64,000 bases of DNA, taken from positions 1 to 64,000 of the forward strand of contig FOSY01000010.1 of the NCBI GenBank assembly GCA_900114405.1, read 5' to 3'. Under the pieces are notes generated by a model. It was not told where the DNA came from, made no database searches, and saw only the letters and a program-made list of their open reading frames with translations. This document shows positions 8,293 to 17,203 of this stretch, piece by piece (within the stretch, counting starts at the first letter, position 1; the number at the start of each line of letters is the position of its first letter). The position numbers were made by a program, and so were the translations under genes. The stretch is from Lachnospiraceae bacterium KH1T2 (lineage in GTDB: Bacteria; Bacillota; Clostridia; Lachnospirales; Lachnospiraceae).

Positions 8293-9228
8293 TCATGCAT
8301 TAAAAGGCGATTTTGCGCAGCTTATATATTTTGAAGGTGATACTCCGGTTTCCTTACGAAAAGATCTGGAAAAAACGTAAGGACTGTGGAAACCGGTACG
8401 AAAGGCGGTTTCAGTCACAGAGACATTGGAAGAGAGAAGCTCTTCAGCGGCCTGTATGCGACAATGCACGAGGTATTCGTGAAATGTCATACCGGAGTAT
8501 TTCTTAAATAACCTTGTAAAATGATATTTAGAAAATCCGACATATTTGGCGGCAAGTTCGAGAGAAATATCTTCCATATAGTGTTCACTTATGTAGTTAA
8601 GAAGTGAAGAAAATTTACTTTGACTGAGTTTTTGAATATTTTCACTTTCGCAATCAAAACATTCAGATAACGCAAATTGACTGCGACAGATAGCAGCGCA
8701 TGCATTCATGATATTGGAATATGTATAAAATTCCCACATTATGTCATGATTAAAATAATACTCAGAGGACTTCTCAAGGTACTGAGTTACTTCGTGATGA
8801 AGCTCCGGGTTTTGGGCGAATGTGATATGAATGGCATGCTTAAATAAAGGCAGTATAAGCTGATAATCATGAAAAGTATACATTGGTGTAGGGTCGATGA
8901 GCATTATAAAGCGCGCACCCTTAACGCCGCCAAGGAGATGGTGGATCATGTGCGGCGGGATTATCAGTATATCACCCTGTTTCATAGAATATGTGATCTG
9001 ACCGGCAGTAACGGTATAGCCGTTTTCGATACAACGGATGATTTCGATGGCATTATGATGATGCGGACTGTAGCGGTCGAGTTGAAAATTATACCATATC
9101 CTTAAATGGGAATTGTCAACATAGTCGACTATTTCAGTACGGTTGCGCTCATCGAGCTTTCCGGAAGTCTGCTTCAGGTCAGGCTGAAGATATTTTACGG
9201 GTGGATTATTATTATTTGAAATATGCAA
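8293..9228 (-). CDS. AraC-family transcriptional regulator with cupin sensor
   Basis: This 311-residue protein has an N-terminal cupin-like sugar-binding domain (residues about 45-150, HHHNAIEIIRCIENGYTV and GDILIIPPHMIHHL) and a C-terminal AraC DNA-binding domain. The latter has two helix-turn-helix units: LELAAKYVGFSKYHFTRLFKK, and VTETAFRTGFHSPYVFSRSFRKETG followed by SPSKY. It is divergent from the GH3 gene and convergent with the importer, so it probably activates one or both in response to a xylo-oligosaccharide. The apparent start is TTG at 9228, preceded by GGGGG at 9-base spacing; the exact start is uncertain. Confidence 0.87.
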   Translation of the reverse strand: MHISNNNNPPVKYLQPDLKQTSGKLDERNRTEIVDYVDNSHLRIWYNFQLDRYSPHHHNAIEIIRCIENGYTVTAGQITYSMKQGDILIIPPHMIHHLLGGVKGARFIMLIDPTPMYTFHDYQLILPLFKHAIHITFAQNPELHHEVTQYLEKSSEYYFNHDIMWEFYTYSNIMNACAAICRSQFALSECFDCESENIQKLSQSKFSSLLNYISEHYMEDISLELAAKYVGFSKYHFTRLFKKYSGMTFHEYLVHCRIQAAEELLSSNVSVTETAFRTGFHSPYVFSRSFRKETGVSPSKYISCAKSPFNA

Positions 9229-9338
9229 TTTATAATACCCCCTTAAATTATATGTGCAAAATGACTAAATATAATGCTTTAATATAGAAACATTATATAA
9301 TTATTACTAATAAAAATCAAACATTTAAGAGGAGAAAA

Positions 9339-11459
9339 ATGATGAACAGAGAAGAAGCTTCAAGGCTGGCAAAGGATTTGGTCGACAAGATGACACTTGA
9401 GGAGAAAGCTTCACAGCTTAGATATGATTCGCCTGCGATACCAAGGCTTAATATACCTGCATATAACTGGTGGAATGAAGCACTTCATGGTGTTGCAAGA
9501 GCAGGTACGGCTACAGTATTTCCACAGGCTATAGCTATGGCTGCCGCATTTGATGAAGATATCATGGAGGAGATAGCTTCAGCTATAGCAGATGAAGGAA
9601 GAGCAAAATATAACGAGCAGTCAAAGAGAGATGACAGAGATATCTATAAAGGTATTACTTTCTGGTCACCTAATGTAAATATTTTCAGAGATCCTCGCTG
9701 GGGCAGAGGCCATGAGACTTATGGAGAAGATCCATATCTTACTTCACGACTTGGAGTTCGCTTTGTTGAAGGACTTCAGGGAAAGGGCGAGTATTTGAAG
9801 ACTGCAGCCTGTGCAAAGCACTTTGCAGTACATTCAGGACCTGAAGCAGTAAGACACAAGTTTAATGCAGTAGCATCAAAGAAAGACATGGAGGAGACAT
9901 ATCTTCCTGCATTTGAAGCATGTGTAAAAGAAGCAGATGTAGAGGCTGTAATGGGTGCCTACAACCGTACTAATGGCGAGGTATGCTGCGGAAGCCCTTC
10001 ACTTCAGAAGATACTTAGAGAAAAGTGGGGATTCAAGGGACACTTTGTTTCAGACTGCTGGGCTGTAAGAGATTTCCATGAAAACCATAAAGTGACCAGG
10101 ACACCGGAAGAGTCAGTTAAGCTGGCGCTTGAGAACGGAACAGATGTTAACTGTGGATGCACATATCTGAAGATACTTGATGCAGTAGACAGCGGTCTGC
10201 TTGATGAGAAGTACATAACGCAGTCAGCGATAAGACTCTTTACTACAAGATTCCTGCTGGGAATGTTCACAAAGACAGAGTTTGACGATATCGATTATTC
10301 AGTCGTTGATTGCAAGGAGCATAGAAAGCTTAATGAAAGAGTGGCTGAGGAAAGCATTGTTTTGCTTAAAAATAATGGAATCTTACCACTTTCTGCTGAT
10401 GATAGCGAGTTGAAGACGATCGGCGTGATCGGACCTAATGCAGATTCAAGAAAGGCACTTATCGGAAATTACCACGGAACAGCGTCAAGATATATAACAG
10501 TACTTGAAGGCATAGAGGATTATTGTGAAGAACGTGGTATAAACGTGCTTTATTCAGAAGGATGCTACCTTAATGGTGATAATGTGGAAAATCTTTCAAA
10601 TGGTGAAAGAGGTGACAGAATCTCAGAAGCAGAGACTGTTGCAGATCGTTCTGATGTTGTGATCCTCGTTACAGGTCTTGATGAAACTCTTGAAGGTGAA
10701 GAGGGTGATACAGGCAACGCATATTTTTCAGGAGATAAAGAAGACCTTGAACTTCCGTCATCACAGAGAGAGATGATTGAAGCAATTCTTGAAACAGGAA
10801 AGAAGGTTATTCTTGTAAATATGTCTGGCTCTGCTATAAATCTTTCAGATGCTGAGGATAGGGCTGACGCAGTAGTTCAGGCATGGTATCCGGGGGCAAG
10901 AGGCGGTAAGGTTGTTGCTGATATCCTTTTCGGCAAGGTATCTCCTTCTGGAAAGCTTCCGGTAACATTCTATGAAAACTGTGATGATCTTCCAGAGTTT
11001 GAAGACTACAGCATGAAGAACAGAACTTACAGATACTATACAGGAAAGCCGCTCTATCCTTTCGGCTACGGTCTTACATATGGTGATTGCAGGGCAGAGA
11101 AAATAGAAGTTGTGAACGCTTCAGCTGAAGAAGGCGCAGAGGTAAAGGTAACTGTAAAGAATAATGGAACTGCAACTGAAGACGTGCTTCAGCTCTATAT
11201 TAAAGCTGAGGATACAGAGTGTGCTCCTCCAAATCCTGTACTTTGCGGATTTAAGAGACTTAAGATCGAAGAAAATGAGACTGTAGAAGTTACGGTAAAG
11301 ATTCCGGCAAAGGCATTTACTACAGTTGATGAAGAGGGCATAAGAGAAGTGCGCGGAAGCCATTTCAGCATTTATGCCGGCTTCTCTCAGCCTGATAAGA
11401 GAAGTGAAGAGCTTACAGGAGCAAAGGCTGTCAAGGCTCAGGCAGAGTTAAAAAAATGA
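9339..11459 (+). CDS. Glycoside hydrolase family 3, probable beta-xylosidase
   Basis: The 706-residue enzyme has no signal peptide and should act in the cytoplasm on imported oligosaccharides. The N-terminal barrel carries YNWWNEALHGVARAG and FPQAIAMAAAFD, features of the xylosidase/arabinofuranosidase branch of GH3. KHFAVHSGPE and GAYNRTNGEVCCGSP are further conserved loops. The catalytic nucleophile is the aspartate of GHFVSDCWAV near residue 238. The second alpha/beta domain (about 365-580) includes GLDETLEGEEGD, and a fibronectin-like domain ends the protein, with FKRLKIEENETVEV and RGSHFSIYAGFS. It has its own start with AGAGGAG and is divergent from the AraC gene, which likely controls it. 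Confidence 0.9.
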   Translation: MMNREEASRLAKDLVDKMTLEEKASQLRYDSPAIPRLNIPAYNWWNEALHGVARAGTATVFPQAIAMAAAFDEDIMEEIASAIADEGRAKYNEQSKRDDRDIYKGITFWSPNVNIFRDPRWGRGHETYGEDPYLTSRLGVRFVEGLQGKGEYLKTAACAKHFAVHSGPEAVRHKFNAVASKKDMEETYLPAFEACVKEADVEAVMGAYNRTNGEVCCGSPSLQKILREKWGFKGHFVSDCWAVRDFHENHKVTRTPEESVKLALENGTDVNCGCTYLKILDAVDSGLLDEKYITQSAIRLFTTRFLLGMFTKTEFDDIDYSVVDCKEHRKLNERVAEESIVLLKNNGILPLSADDSELKTIGVIGPNADSRKALIGNYHGTASRYITVLEGIEDYCEERGINVLYSEGCYLNGDNVENLSNGERGDRISEAETVADRSDVVILVTGLDETLEGEEGDTGNAYFSGDKEDLELPSSQREMIEAILETGKKVILVNMSGSAINLSDAEDRADAVVQAWYPGARGGKVVADILFGKVSPSGKLPVTFYENCDDLPEFEDYSMKNRTYRYYTGKPLYPFGYGLTYGDCRAEKIEVVNASAEEGAEVKVTVKNNGTATEDVLQLYIKAEDTECAPPNPVLCGFKRLKIEENETVEVTVKIPAKAFTTVDEEGIREVRGSHFSIYAGFSQPDKRSEELTGAKAVKAQAELKK

Positions 11460-11488
11460 ATTAAATACGCATTTTAATGAATAAAGAG

Positions 11489-11517
11489 CGGAGACTGTGT
11501 TTACAGCCTCCGTTTTT
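11489..11517 (+). terminator. Intrinsic terminator after the GH3 gene
   Basis: CGGAGACTGT pairs with ACAGCCTCCG (one mismatch) around a four-base loop, then five T. Confidence 0.85.
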
Positions 11518-11556
11518 GTATTAAAATGATAAAAAATGAATCGAGGAAGTGAAAGA

Positions 11557-12459
11557 ATGATCTATACAATAACATTTAATCCGGCACTGGATTACATAGT
11601 AAGAATGGATAAGGCGTTAGAGATAGGAATGACGAACAGGTCAGAAAGCGAAGAGATATTTTATGGCGGAAAAGGCATCAATGTATCGAGAGTTCTTAAA
11701 AACCTTAAAATTGAATCGACGGCGCTGGGGTTTGTCGCAGGATTTACGGGAGATGAGCTTGAAAAAGGCGTTAAGGCTATGGGGATAAACACAGATTTTG
11801 TGCATCTTCCGTCGGGCTCAACGAGGATAAATGTGAAGCTTAAGGGAGAGGCGGAGACGGAGATAAATGCACAGGGACCTATGATAGATAAGGCTTCTGT
11901 TGATAAGCTTTTTGAAAAGATAGATGAAATGAAAAACGGTGATGTACTTGTGCTTGCAGGAAGCATACCGTCTTCATTACCGGATGATATCTATGAAAAA
12001 ATCCTTGAAAGGCTTGAAGACAAAGAGGTTATGACCGTTGTAGACGCGACGGGTGAGCTGCTTAGAAAAGTCTTAAAATACAAGCCTTTCTTGATAAAAC
12101 CTAATAATTTCGAGCTTGAAGAGATCTTTGGAAGGAAGCTTGGAAATAATGATGAGATAGAAGAGTGTGCCAGGGAACTTCAGAAGATGGGGGCAAGAAA
12201 TGTCCTTGTTTCAATGTCCTCAAAAGGAGCAATGCTCGTTGATGAAAATGGCAAAACTTCATTTGCAGATTGCCATAAGGGAACAGTAAAAAATACTGTA
12301 GGTGCAGGTGACTCGATGGTGGCTGGTTTTATAGCGGGATATTTGAAAGAGGGCAGCTATGAAGCGGCTTTGCGGCTTGGATCTGCAGCCGGTGGAGCAA
12401 CGGCTTTTTCAGATGATCTCGCGACAGGTGATGAAATTTTACAACTTATGTATAAATAA
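11557..12459 (+). CDS. 1-phosphofructokinase-type PfkB sugar kinase
   Basis: This 300-residue ribokinase-fold kinase begins MIYTITFNPALDYIVRM, the signature start of the LacC/FruK group. It continues with FYGGKGINVSRVLKNL (substrate loop) and VLVLAGSIPSSLP, and ends with the catalytic TVGAGDSMVAGFIAGYL near residue 250. Members phosphorylate fructose 1-phosphate or tagatose 6-phosphate to the bisphosphate. It stands as a single gene after a terminator, with no PTS genes beside it. The start at 11557 is behind GAGGAAG with 7-base spacing; an earlier ATG at 11536 is in frame but has no ribosome site. Confidence 0.87.
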   Translation: MIYTITFNPALDYIVRMDKALEIGMTNRSESEEIFYGGKGINVSRVLKNLKIESTALGFVAGFTGDELEKGVKAMGINTDFVHLPSGSTRINVKLKGEAETEINAQGPMIDKASVDKLFEKIDEMKNGDVLVLAGSIPSSLPDDIYEKILERLEDKEVMTVVDATGELLRKVLKYKPFLIKPNNFELEEIFGRKLGNNDEIEECARELQKMGARNVLVSMSSKGAMLVDENGKTSFADCHKGTVKNTVGAGDSMVAGFIAGYLKEGSYEAALRLGSAAGGATAFSDDLATGDEILQLMYK

Positions 12460-12488
12460 TTGATGTTTTCTCTCTGTTATGCTAAAGT
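12460..12488 (+). promoter_or_regulatory. Candidate promoter of the large surface-protein gene
   Basis: TTGATG (12460-12465) and TAAAGT (12483-12488) lie 17 bases apart. The leader that follows has a small ACGAT-ACA-ATCGT hairpin and the run TGTATACAAAAG, then AAGGGAG before the ATG. Confidence 0.5.
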
Positions 12489-12556
12489 AAAATTGTACAG
12501 CAAACGATACAATCGTAAAAAAGACTGTATACAAAAGTATAACAAGGGAGAAAAGT

Positions 12557-15500
12557 ATGAAGAAAAGATTATTGCCGGTTTTACTGGCAGCAGCCATGAC
12601 ACTGCAAACGGTCAATGCAGTGCCTGCTTATGGTGCGCAGATCGCAGCCGTAAGCGAAAGCCCTGTGGTGGCTGAAGAAGAGGGATTTACAGTTAATGAT
12701 ACTGCTAATGCTTCTGATTCGGTTTCAGCAAATACGGTAACAATCCTTGCTAAAGAAAAGATCGATCTTAAGGAGCTTTTCTTTAAAGGGGAGTCAGTAA
12801 GTAAGTTTGAACTTGCTGATAAGTCTAAAAAGAAGATTGCAGGTGTATCAAAGAAGGGTATCTTAACAGGTAAAAAAGACGGTGAAGTCGTTGTCAATGC
12901 TATCGTTGGCAGTGAAACAAAGACATGCACAGTTAAGGTAATAAAGCCTAAGAAGACTAAGAAACTCAAGCTTAAGAAGAATTCTCAGTTTGATCTTAGT
13001 GAGCTCCTTGGAATCACAGACGATTCACTGTCAGCTCAGTGGAAAGTAAAGACTTCTAAAAAGACACAGAATATCGTTAAGTTTAAGAAGGCTGATGATG
13101 ATAAGGTTATCATCAAGGATAACGGAAGCGCAAAGATCGAAGGAACTTTCGGCGAAAAGGGTAAAAATGGTGTCGTAAAGCCTGCTAAGGTCAGCGTAAG
13201 CCTTAAGTCAAAGGGAATCGAGTCTTATATTGATGTAACTATCGAAGATAAAGACATTTACGATGAAGCCTATGAAACACAGAAAGAGACAGTTAAGATC
13301 AAAGGTGATGTTTCAGCAGAGAAGAAAGCAAAGTCAGTAACTGCTGTAATCAACTCATATGGTGTTTCAAATAATAGTGTGAGCGTGAATGGAAGTCAGG
13401 AATTTGAGATCCCTGCAGCTGCACTTGAAACAGGCGTAAATACACTTACTATCAATGCTGTATTGGAAGATGGTTCAAGTATTAAAAGAGACGTTTCTCT
13501 TGAGAGATTTAGTGAAAATCTTGATATGACAGAGAATGTCAAAGCGATTGATTCAGAAGATGATATAAAGAATATTGCAGAGTCGATCGTTGATGTATGG
13601 ATGGACGACAAAGAGACAGCAGAAGATACTACAGATGATGAAATTCATATAGCAGTGTCTCAAAATTCAGTCCTTACCGGATATATCAGAAATAGAAAGA
13701 TCAAAGAAGGTGATGTAGTCTATATTGAAAATAATGACACTTTTACCGGCGGTCTCTCACTGGTTTATCTTGGTCATGATGACAACTACCCTGTAGATCA
13801 TCTGTGTGATCCGGACGAGTGTGAAGCAATCATTATGAGACAGCCGGATCTTTCAGATGTTTTTGATGAAGACATCATGATGGGATATGATTCTGTAGGA
13901 AGTGCTGATTTTATCATGGTTCCAAGCGGTGCATCGGTCGCTTCTGTAAAGGATGATTTTGAAATACTCACAGCTGAGAGTACATTCTCTGAAAATGAGA
14001 TGGTAGTTTCATCAAGTGGTGAAACATCTGACAGCGATTATGTAAAAAATCCTGGTATGCAGTGGCAGAATCTCGTGAAGATCATTAATCCTGAAAAGTT
14101 AGATCTCAGCGAAGGTATAAAACTTAAGTTTTCGGATGTTGTCTTATTTGATAAAGATGGTGACCCTAACGGTGATGACGCTAAGACAGAGCAGGATAGA
14201 TTAACACTTTCCGGAAGCATCGGAATGACAGACATCAAGCCTTCATTTGGAGTTGAGTGGCATCCGATAAAGTATGCCGAGGCTCTTCCGCAGCAGCTTA
14301 AATGTAAGGTTGATTATAAACTTGAGAAGCAGCTTAAAGCAGAATTTGGCGGAGATCTTGCTTCTTTAGACGATATTGTTAAAGATTTTTCTAAAAAGAG
14401 CGGAACAGATAATCTTAAGTACAGCCTTTTTGGATATGAACTCAGTGGTGTTGAATATGATAAGACGATCGTGCTCGGCGCAGTAGGATTTAAGCTTGCT
14501 TCAAAGCACGCAGTACATGGAAATATCAAGACTATAAGTGATGAGTCAAAGAGAATCAAGCTTGACCCTATGGTAGTTGTTGTTATCTGCATGGATGTAG
14601 AAGGAAATATCGAAGCAAAGACAACACTTACTTACACAAATACCACTTCATATGCAAAGGGTATCAACGTACAGAAAGACGGCTTTACAGGTAAGTATGG
14701 TTCAAGCTACGAAAACAAGAGACTTGCAGATGTTTATACAAAGATTGGTGATCACGATATTGACATCTATGATAGTAAGTCAGCAGCAATAAGCAAGCTT
14801 GAGATCGAAGGCGAAGGAAGTGCTAAGGCTTCTCTCGGTGTCGGACCGGCTGTAGGCTTTATGGTAGCGGGTATAATACCTGCACAGGTGAAGGGAACTG
14901 TAGGAGTAGATGCTAAGACTAATATAGATGGTAAGCTTACTCTGGAGCAGGGAAAAGCACCTGTTGTCGAAGGAAGTGCTGAAGCAAATGCGAAGCTGCT
15001 TCTTAAGGGAGCTGTTGACCTTAGAGTGGCAGCAAAGAAGAAGACAGAGAAAGCGCTTGAGTTCCATAAAGATATCGACTACACACTTCTTGAGTGGAAT
15101 AAGTCAACCAGAAATAAAACAGGAGTCGTTTATGCGTCAGACTCCGATAAGGATTCAACAAACAATCCTACTATAGAAGGTGCTGAAGTAAAGTTTGAAA
15201 GAAAGAATAGTGCCGGCGGAGATAAGACAGTTACTACTGATGCGGAAGGTAAATTCAGTGTTTCAAATCTTTCAGACGGAGACTATAAGCTTACTATCAG
15301 TAAAGCTGGATACTTGACATATGTAGATGATGATTTCAATGCTGATAAAGTTGCTGAGATCTCTAAACTTAAGATCTACCTTGATAAAGATACTACAAGA
15401 TGCTCGCTTAAGGGACGTATCTGTGAGCTTGACAGCGATAATGATAATTCAAATAATGCACCGCTTGACCTTGCAGAAGTAAAACTTGAAAAGATCAACA

Positions 15501-16555
15501 GCAGTACTACAACAGAGAAGTCATGCACAACAAATGATAATGGTGAGTATGAATTCAAGGAGCTCTTACCGGGTCTCTATAAGCTCACAGTAAAGAAAGT
15601 CGGCTATAAGACTCTTGAGTGCGAGGTAGTTATAAACGAAGGTGATACTGCGGTTATGAACTATCGCCTTGAGGCAGCACCAAGGGAGCTTGCTGGTAAT
15701 GGATATGCACAGGGAGCAGTATTTGATGCTCTTACAGGAAGACGTATCGAAGGCGGGCTCAAGCTTAGTGTAGTAGAAGGCTATAATGCTATAAATGGTG
15801 TAGTTATAAAAACTATCGATCTTAATGATGATGGTACTTACAGCTTATATCTTCCTGCAGGCGGTTATACAGTACTTGTAACTGATCCGCGTGAAGGTGA
15901 TGCTAAGAAGTACTATAGCGGTCATTTTAACATTAAAGTTTTAGGCTCCAAGAAGTATATAAATCAGAATGGTACTGTTACACCGCTCCTTGAAGGCGAT
16001 GAAGTGAGAATAGTGCTTCAGTGGGGTGAGAAGCCAAGAGATCTTGACTCTCATTTGAATGGACCAACACCGGATGGCAGAAGATTCCATACATACTATT
16101 CAGGAAAGAGGTATTTCTATGAATCTGAAAAGTATGATGACCTTGATGTAGATGATACTTCAAGCTATGGACCTGAGACTACAACTATTTATAAGAGAGT
16201 CAATGGAAAGTATAAGTTCAGTGTACACGACTATACTAACAGAAGCAGCAATGATTCTATGAACCTTGCAAATTCAGGTGCTTATGTAACTGTTTATAAG
16301 GCAGGATTTGCTGAGCCTAGAGTATTTAATGTACCTTATGAGGCAGGTACAGTCTGGGATGTATTTGAGTATGACAGCGAGACTGATACGATCACAGTTC
16401 TTGACAGGATGTACTATGAAAGCAATCCAAGTGCTGTAGGAGTTTCAGAAGAAGCTGATACAGAATCCTTTGAGACAAACGCTTATATCAGCTCAATTGA
16501 AGAAAGTGATGAAGACGGAGAGAAAATTTCCGGAGAAGAAGCTATTGTATATTAA
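12557..16555 (+). CDS. Large secreted surface protein with Cna-B-like repeats and a DUF2135/YfaP-like C-terminus
   Basis: The 1332-residue protein starts with a signal peptide (MKKRLLPVLLAAAMTLQTVN, cleavage near AYGA). Residues about 50-250 look like lysine-rich beta-sandwich (Big2-like) modules. A long middle region of unknown fold follows. Three beta-sandwich repeats of carboxypeptidase-regulatory/Cna-B type lie at about 852-930, 948-1040 and 1046-1125; DGDYKLTISKAGY and PGLYKLTVKKVGY are equivalent segments of the first two. Residues about 1148-1290 (VLQWGEKPRDLDSHLNGP, then KFSVHDYTN) match the DUF2135/YfaP pattern. No LPXTG motif, SLH repeat or catalytic signature was found, so attachment is unclear. 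An adhesive or structural role is only inferred. Confidence 0.8.
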   Translation: MKKRLLPVLLAAAMTLQTVNAVPAYGAQIAAVSESPVVAEEEGFTVNDTANASDSVSANTVTILAKEKIDLKELFFKGESVSKFELADKSKKKIAGVSKKGILTGKKDGEVVVNAIVGSETKTCTVKVIKPKKTKKLKLKKNSQFDLSELLGITDDSLSAQWKVKTSKKTQNIVKFKKADDDKVIIKDNGSAKIEGTFGEKGKNGVVKPAKVSVSLKSKGIESYIDVTIEDKDIYDEAYETQKETVKIKGDVSAEKKAKSVTAVINSYGVSNNSVSVNGSQEFEIPAAALETGVNTLTINAVLEDGSSIKRDVSLERFSENLDMTENVKAIDSEDDIKNIAESIVDVWMDDKETAEDTTDDEIHIAVSQNSVLTGYIRNRKIKEGDVVYIENNDTFTGGLSLVYLGHDDNYPVDHLCDPDECEAIIMRQPDLSDVFDEDIMMGYDSVGSADFIMVPSGASVASVKDDFEILTAESTFSENEMVVSSSGETSDSDYVKNPGMQWQNLVKIINPEKLDLSEGIKLKFSDVVLFDKDGDPNGDDAKTEQDRLTLSGSIGMTDIKPSFGVEWHPIKYAEALPQQLKCKVDYKLEKQLKAEFGGDLASLDDIVKDFSKKSGTDNLKYSLFGYELSGVEYDKTIVLGAVGFKLASKHAVHGNIKTISDESKRIKLDPMVVVVICMDVEGNIEAKTTLTYTNTTSYAKGINVQKDGFTGKYGSSYENKRLADVYTKIGDHDIDIYDSKSAAISKLEIEGEGSAKASLGVGPAVGFMVAGIIPAQVKGTVGVDAKTNIDGKLTLEQGKAPVVEGSAEANAKLLLKGAVDLRVAAKKKTEKALEFHKDIDYTLLEWNKSTRNKTGVVYASDSDKDSTNNPTIEGAEVKFERKNSAGGDKTVTTDAEGKFSVSNLSDGDYKLTISKAGYLTYVDDDFNADKVAEISKLKIYLDKDTTRCSLKGRICELDSDNDNSNNAPLDLAEVKLEKINSSTTTEKSCTTNDNGEYEFKELLPGLYKLTVKKVGYKTLECEVVINEGDTAVMNYRLEAAPRELAGNGYAQGAVFDALTGRRIEGGLKLSVVEGYNAINGVVIKTIDLNDDGTYSLYLPAGGYTVLVTDPREGDAKKYYSGHFNIKVLGSKKYINQNGTVTPLLEGDEVRIVLQWGEKPRDLDSHLNGPTPDGRRFHTYYSGKRYFYESEKYDDLDVDDTSSYGPETTTIYKRVNGKYKFSVHDYTNRSSNDSMNLANSGAYVTVYKAGFAEPRVFNVPYEAGTVWDVFEYDSETDTITVLDRMYYESNPSAVGVSEEADTESFETNAYISSIEESDEDGEKISGEEAIVY

Positions 16556-16575
16556 ATAAAAAGCAGATATAATCT

Positions 16576-16612
16576 AAGAATGCCGGCAGGGTGCTGTCGG
16601 CATTCTTTTTTT
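16576..16612 (+). terminator. Strong intrinsic terminator after the surface-protein gene
   Basis: AAGAATGCCGGCAG pairs with CTGTCGGCATTCTT around GGTG, followed by a run of T. Confidence 0.9.
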
Positions 16613-16706
16613 CAGATCTTGTGTTTCAGCACATTCATAATCAAAATCAGGTCATGGCTTAAATATAGAACGTATCAATACAATGAAGTCACATCAGGAG
16701 GTTTCC

Positions 16707-17150
16707 ATGGAAACAATAATTAATTTTATCGGAGTTGGAAGATTTTCAGCAATTTTGTGCTTTATTACAGCAGCATTAGTTTACTATTTTTATGATGCAC
16801 AGCAGAAGCTTAAGAAGCGATGCACTTATGAAGTTACAGCCGAGTGTGTAGAACGTCGCAATGCGAGGAAGACATATGATGAAAGAACAAAAAGTCACAG
16901 GATAAGCTATATATATTCATATATTTACTTCTTTAATGGGGAACAGTATAAGATCGAAGACGGCTTCTTTACAGCCAAGAAACTTGAAGTGGGACATAAG
17001 AGAAGATTTTTTGTTAATCCTGAGAAACCGGGGATGGAACGTGAGTTTTGGGATGGCGGTGAGCACAGTCTTTCGGAAGGGTATTCACTTCTTTTACTTG
17101 GTGCAGTCGCATTGTTTTGTGTAGTAGGAGTAATTGCATTGATCAAATAA
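16707..17150 (+). CDS. Small membrane protein, DUF3592-like
   Basis: This 147-residue protein has a transmembrane helix at each end (about residues 8-27 and 125-145). Between them is an extracytoplasmic beta-rich stretch with YIYSYIYFFNGEQYKI and VGHKRRFFVNPEKPGMERE. That pattern resembles DUF3592 proteins, whose function is unknown. The ATG at 16707 follows AGGAGG with a 5-base gap and is preferred to ATG 16683. A near-perfect palindrome begins at the base after its stop codon. Confidence 0.7.
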   Translation: METIINFIGVGRFSAILCFITAALVYYFYDAQQKLKKRCTYEVTAECVERRNARKTYDERTKSHRISYIYSYIYFFNGEQYKIEDGFFTAKKLEVGHKRRFFVNPEKPGMEREFWDGGEHSLSEGYSLLLLGAVALFCVVGVIALIK

Positions 17151-17196
17151 GTGATTTGACACATTCATAAGTTTACTTATGAATGTGTCAATACAC
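17151..17196. repeat. 46-base palindrome related to the 27275-27485 repeat; likely bidirectional terminator
   Basis: The two 22-base arms read GTG-N2-TTGACACATTCATAAGT and its complement, with two mismatches near the tip and a 2-base centre. It lies exactly between the stop codon of the membrane protein and the stop of the Amt-PII gene. The arms share TTGACACRTTC and the run CATAAGTTTA-TTATGAATGTG with the ends of the repeats at 27275-27485. It is probably a short internally deleted copy that now serves as a terminator for both converging genes. Confidence 0.7.
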
Positions 17197-17203
17197 TAAT
17201 GAT

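Noticed and set aside
12460..12675. Small open frame at the start of the surface-protein gene
   Set aside because: It overlaps the promoter, ribosome site and signal-peptide codons of the surface protein in another frame and reads as random sequence.
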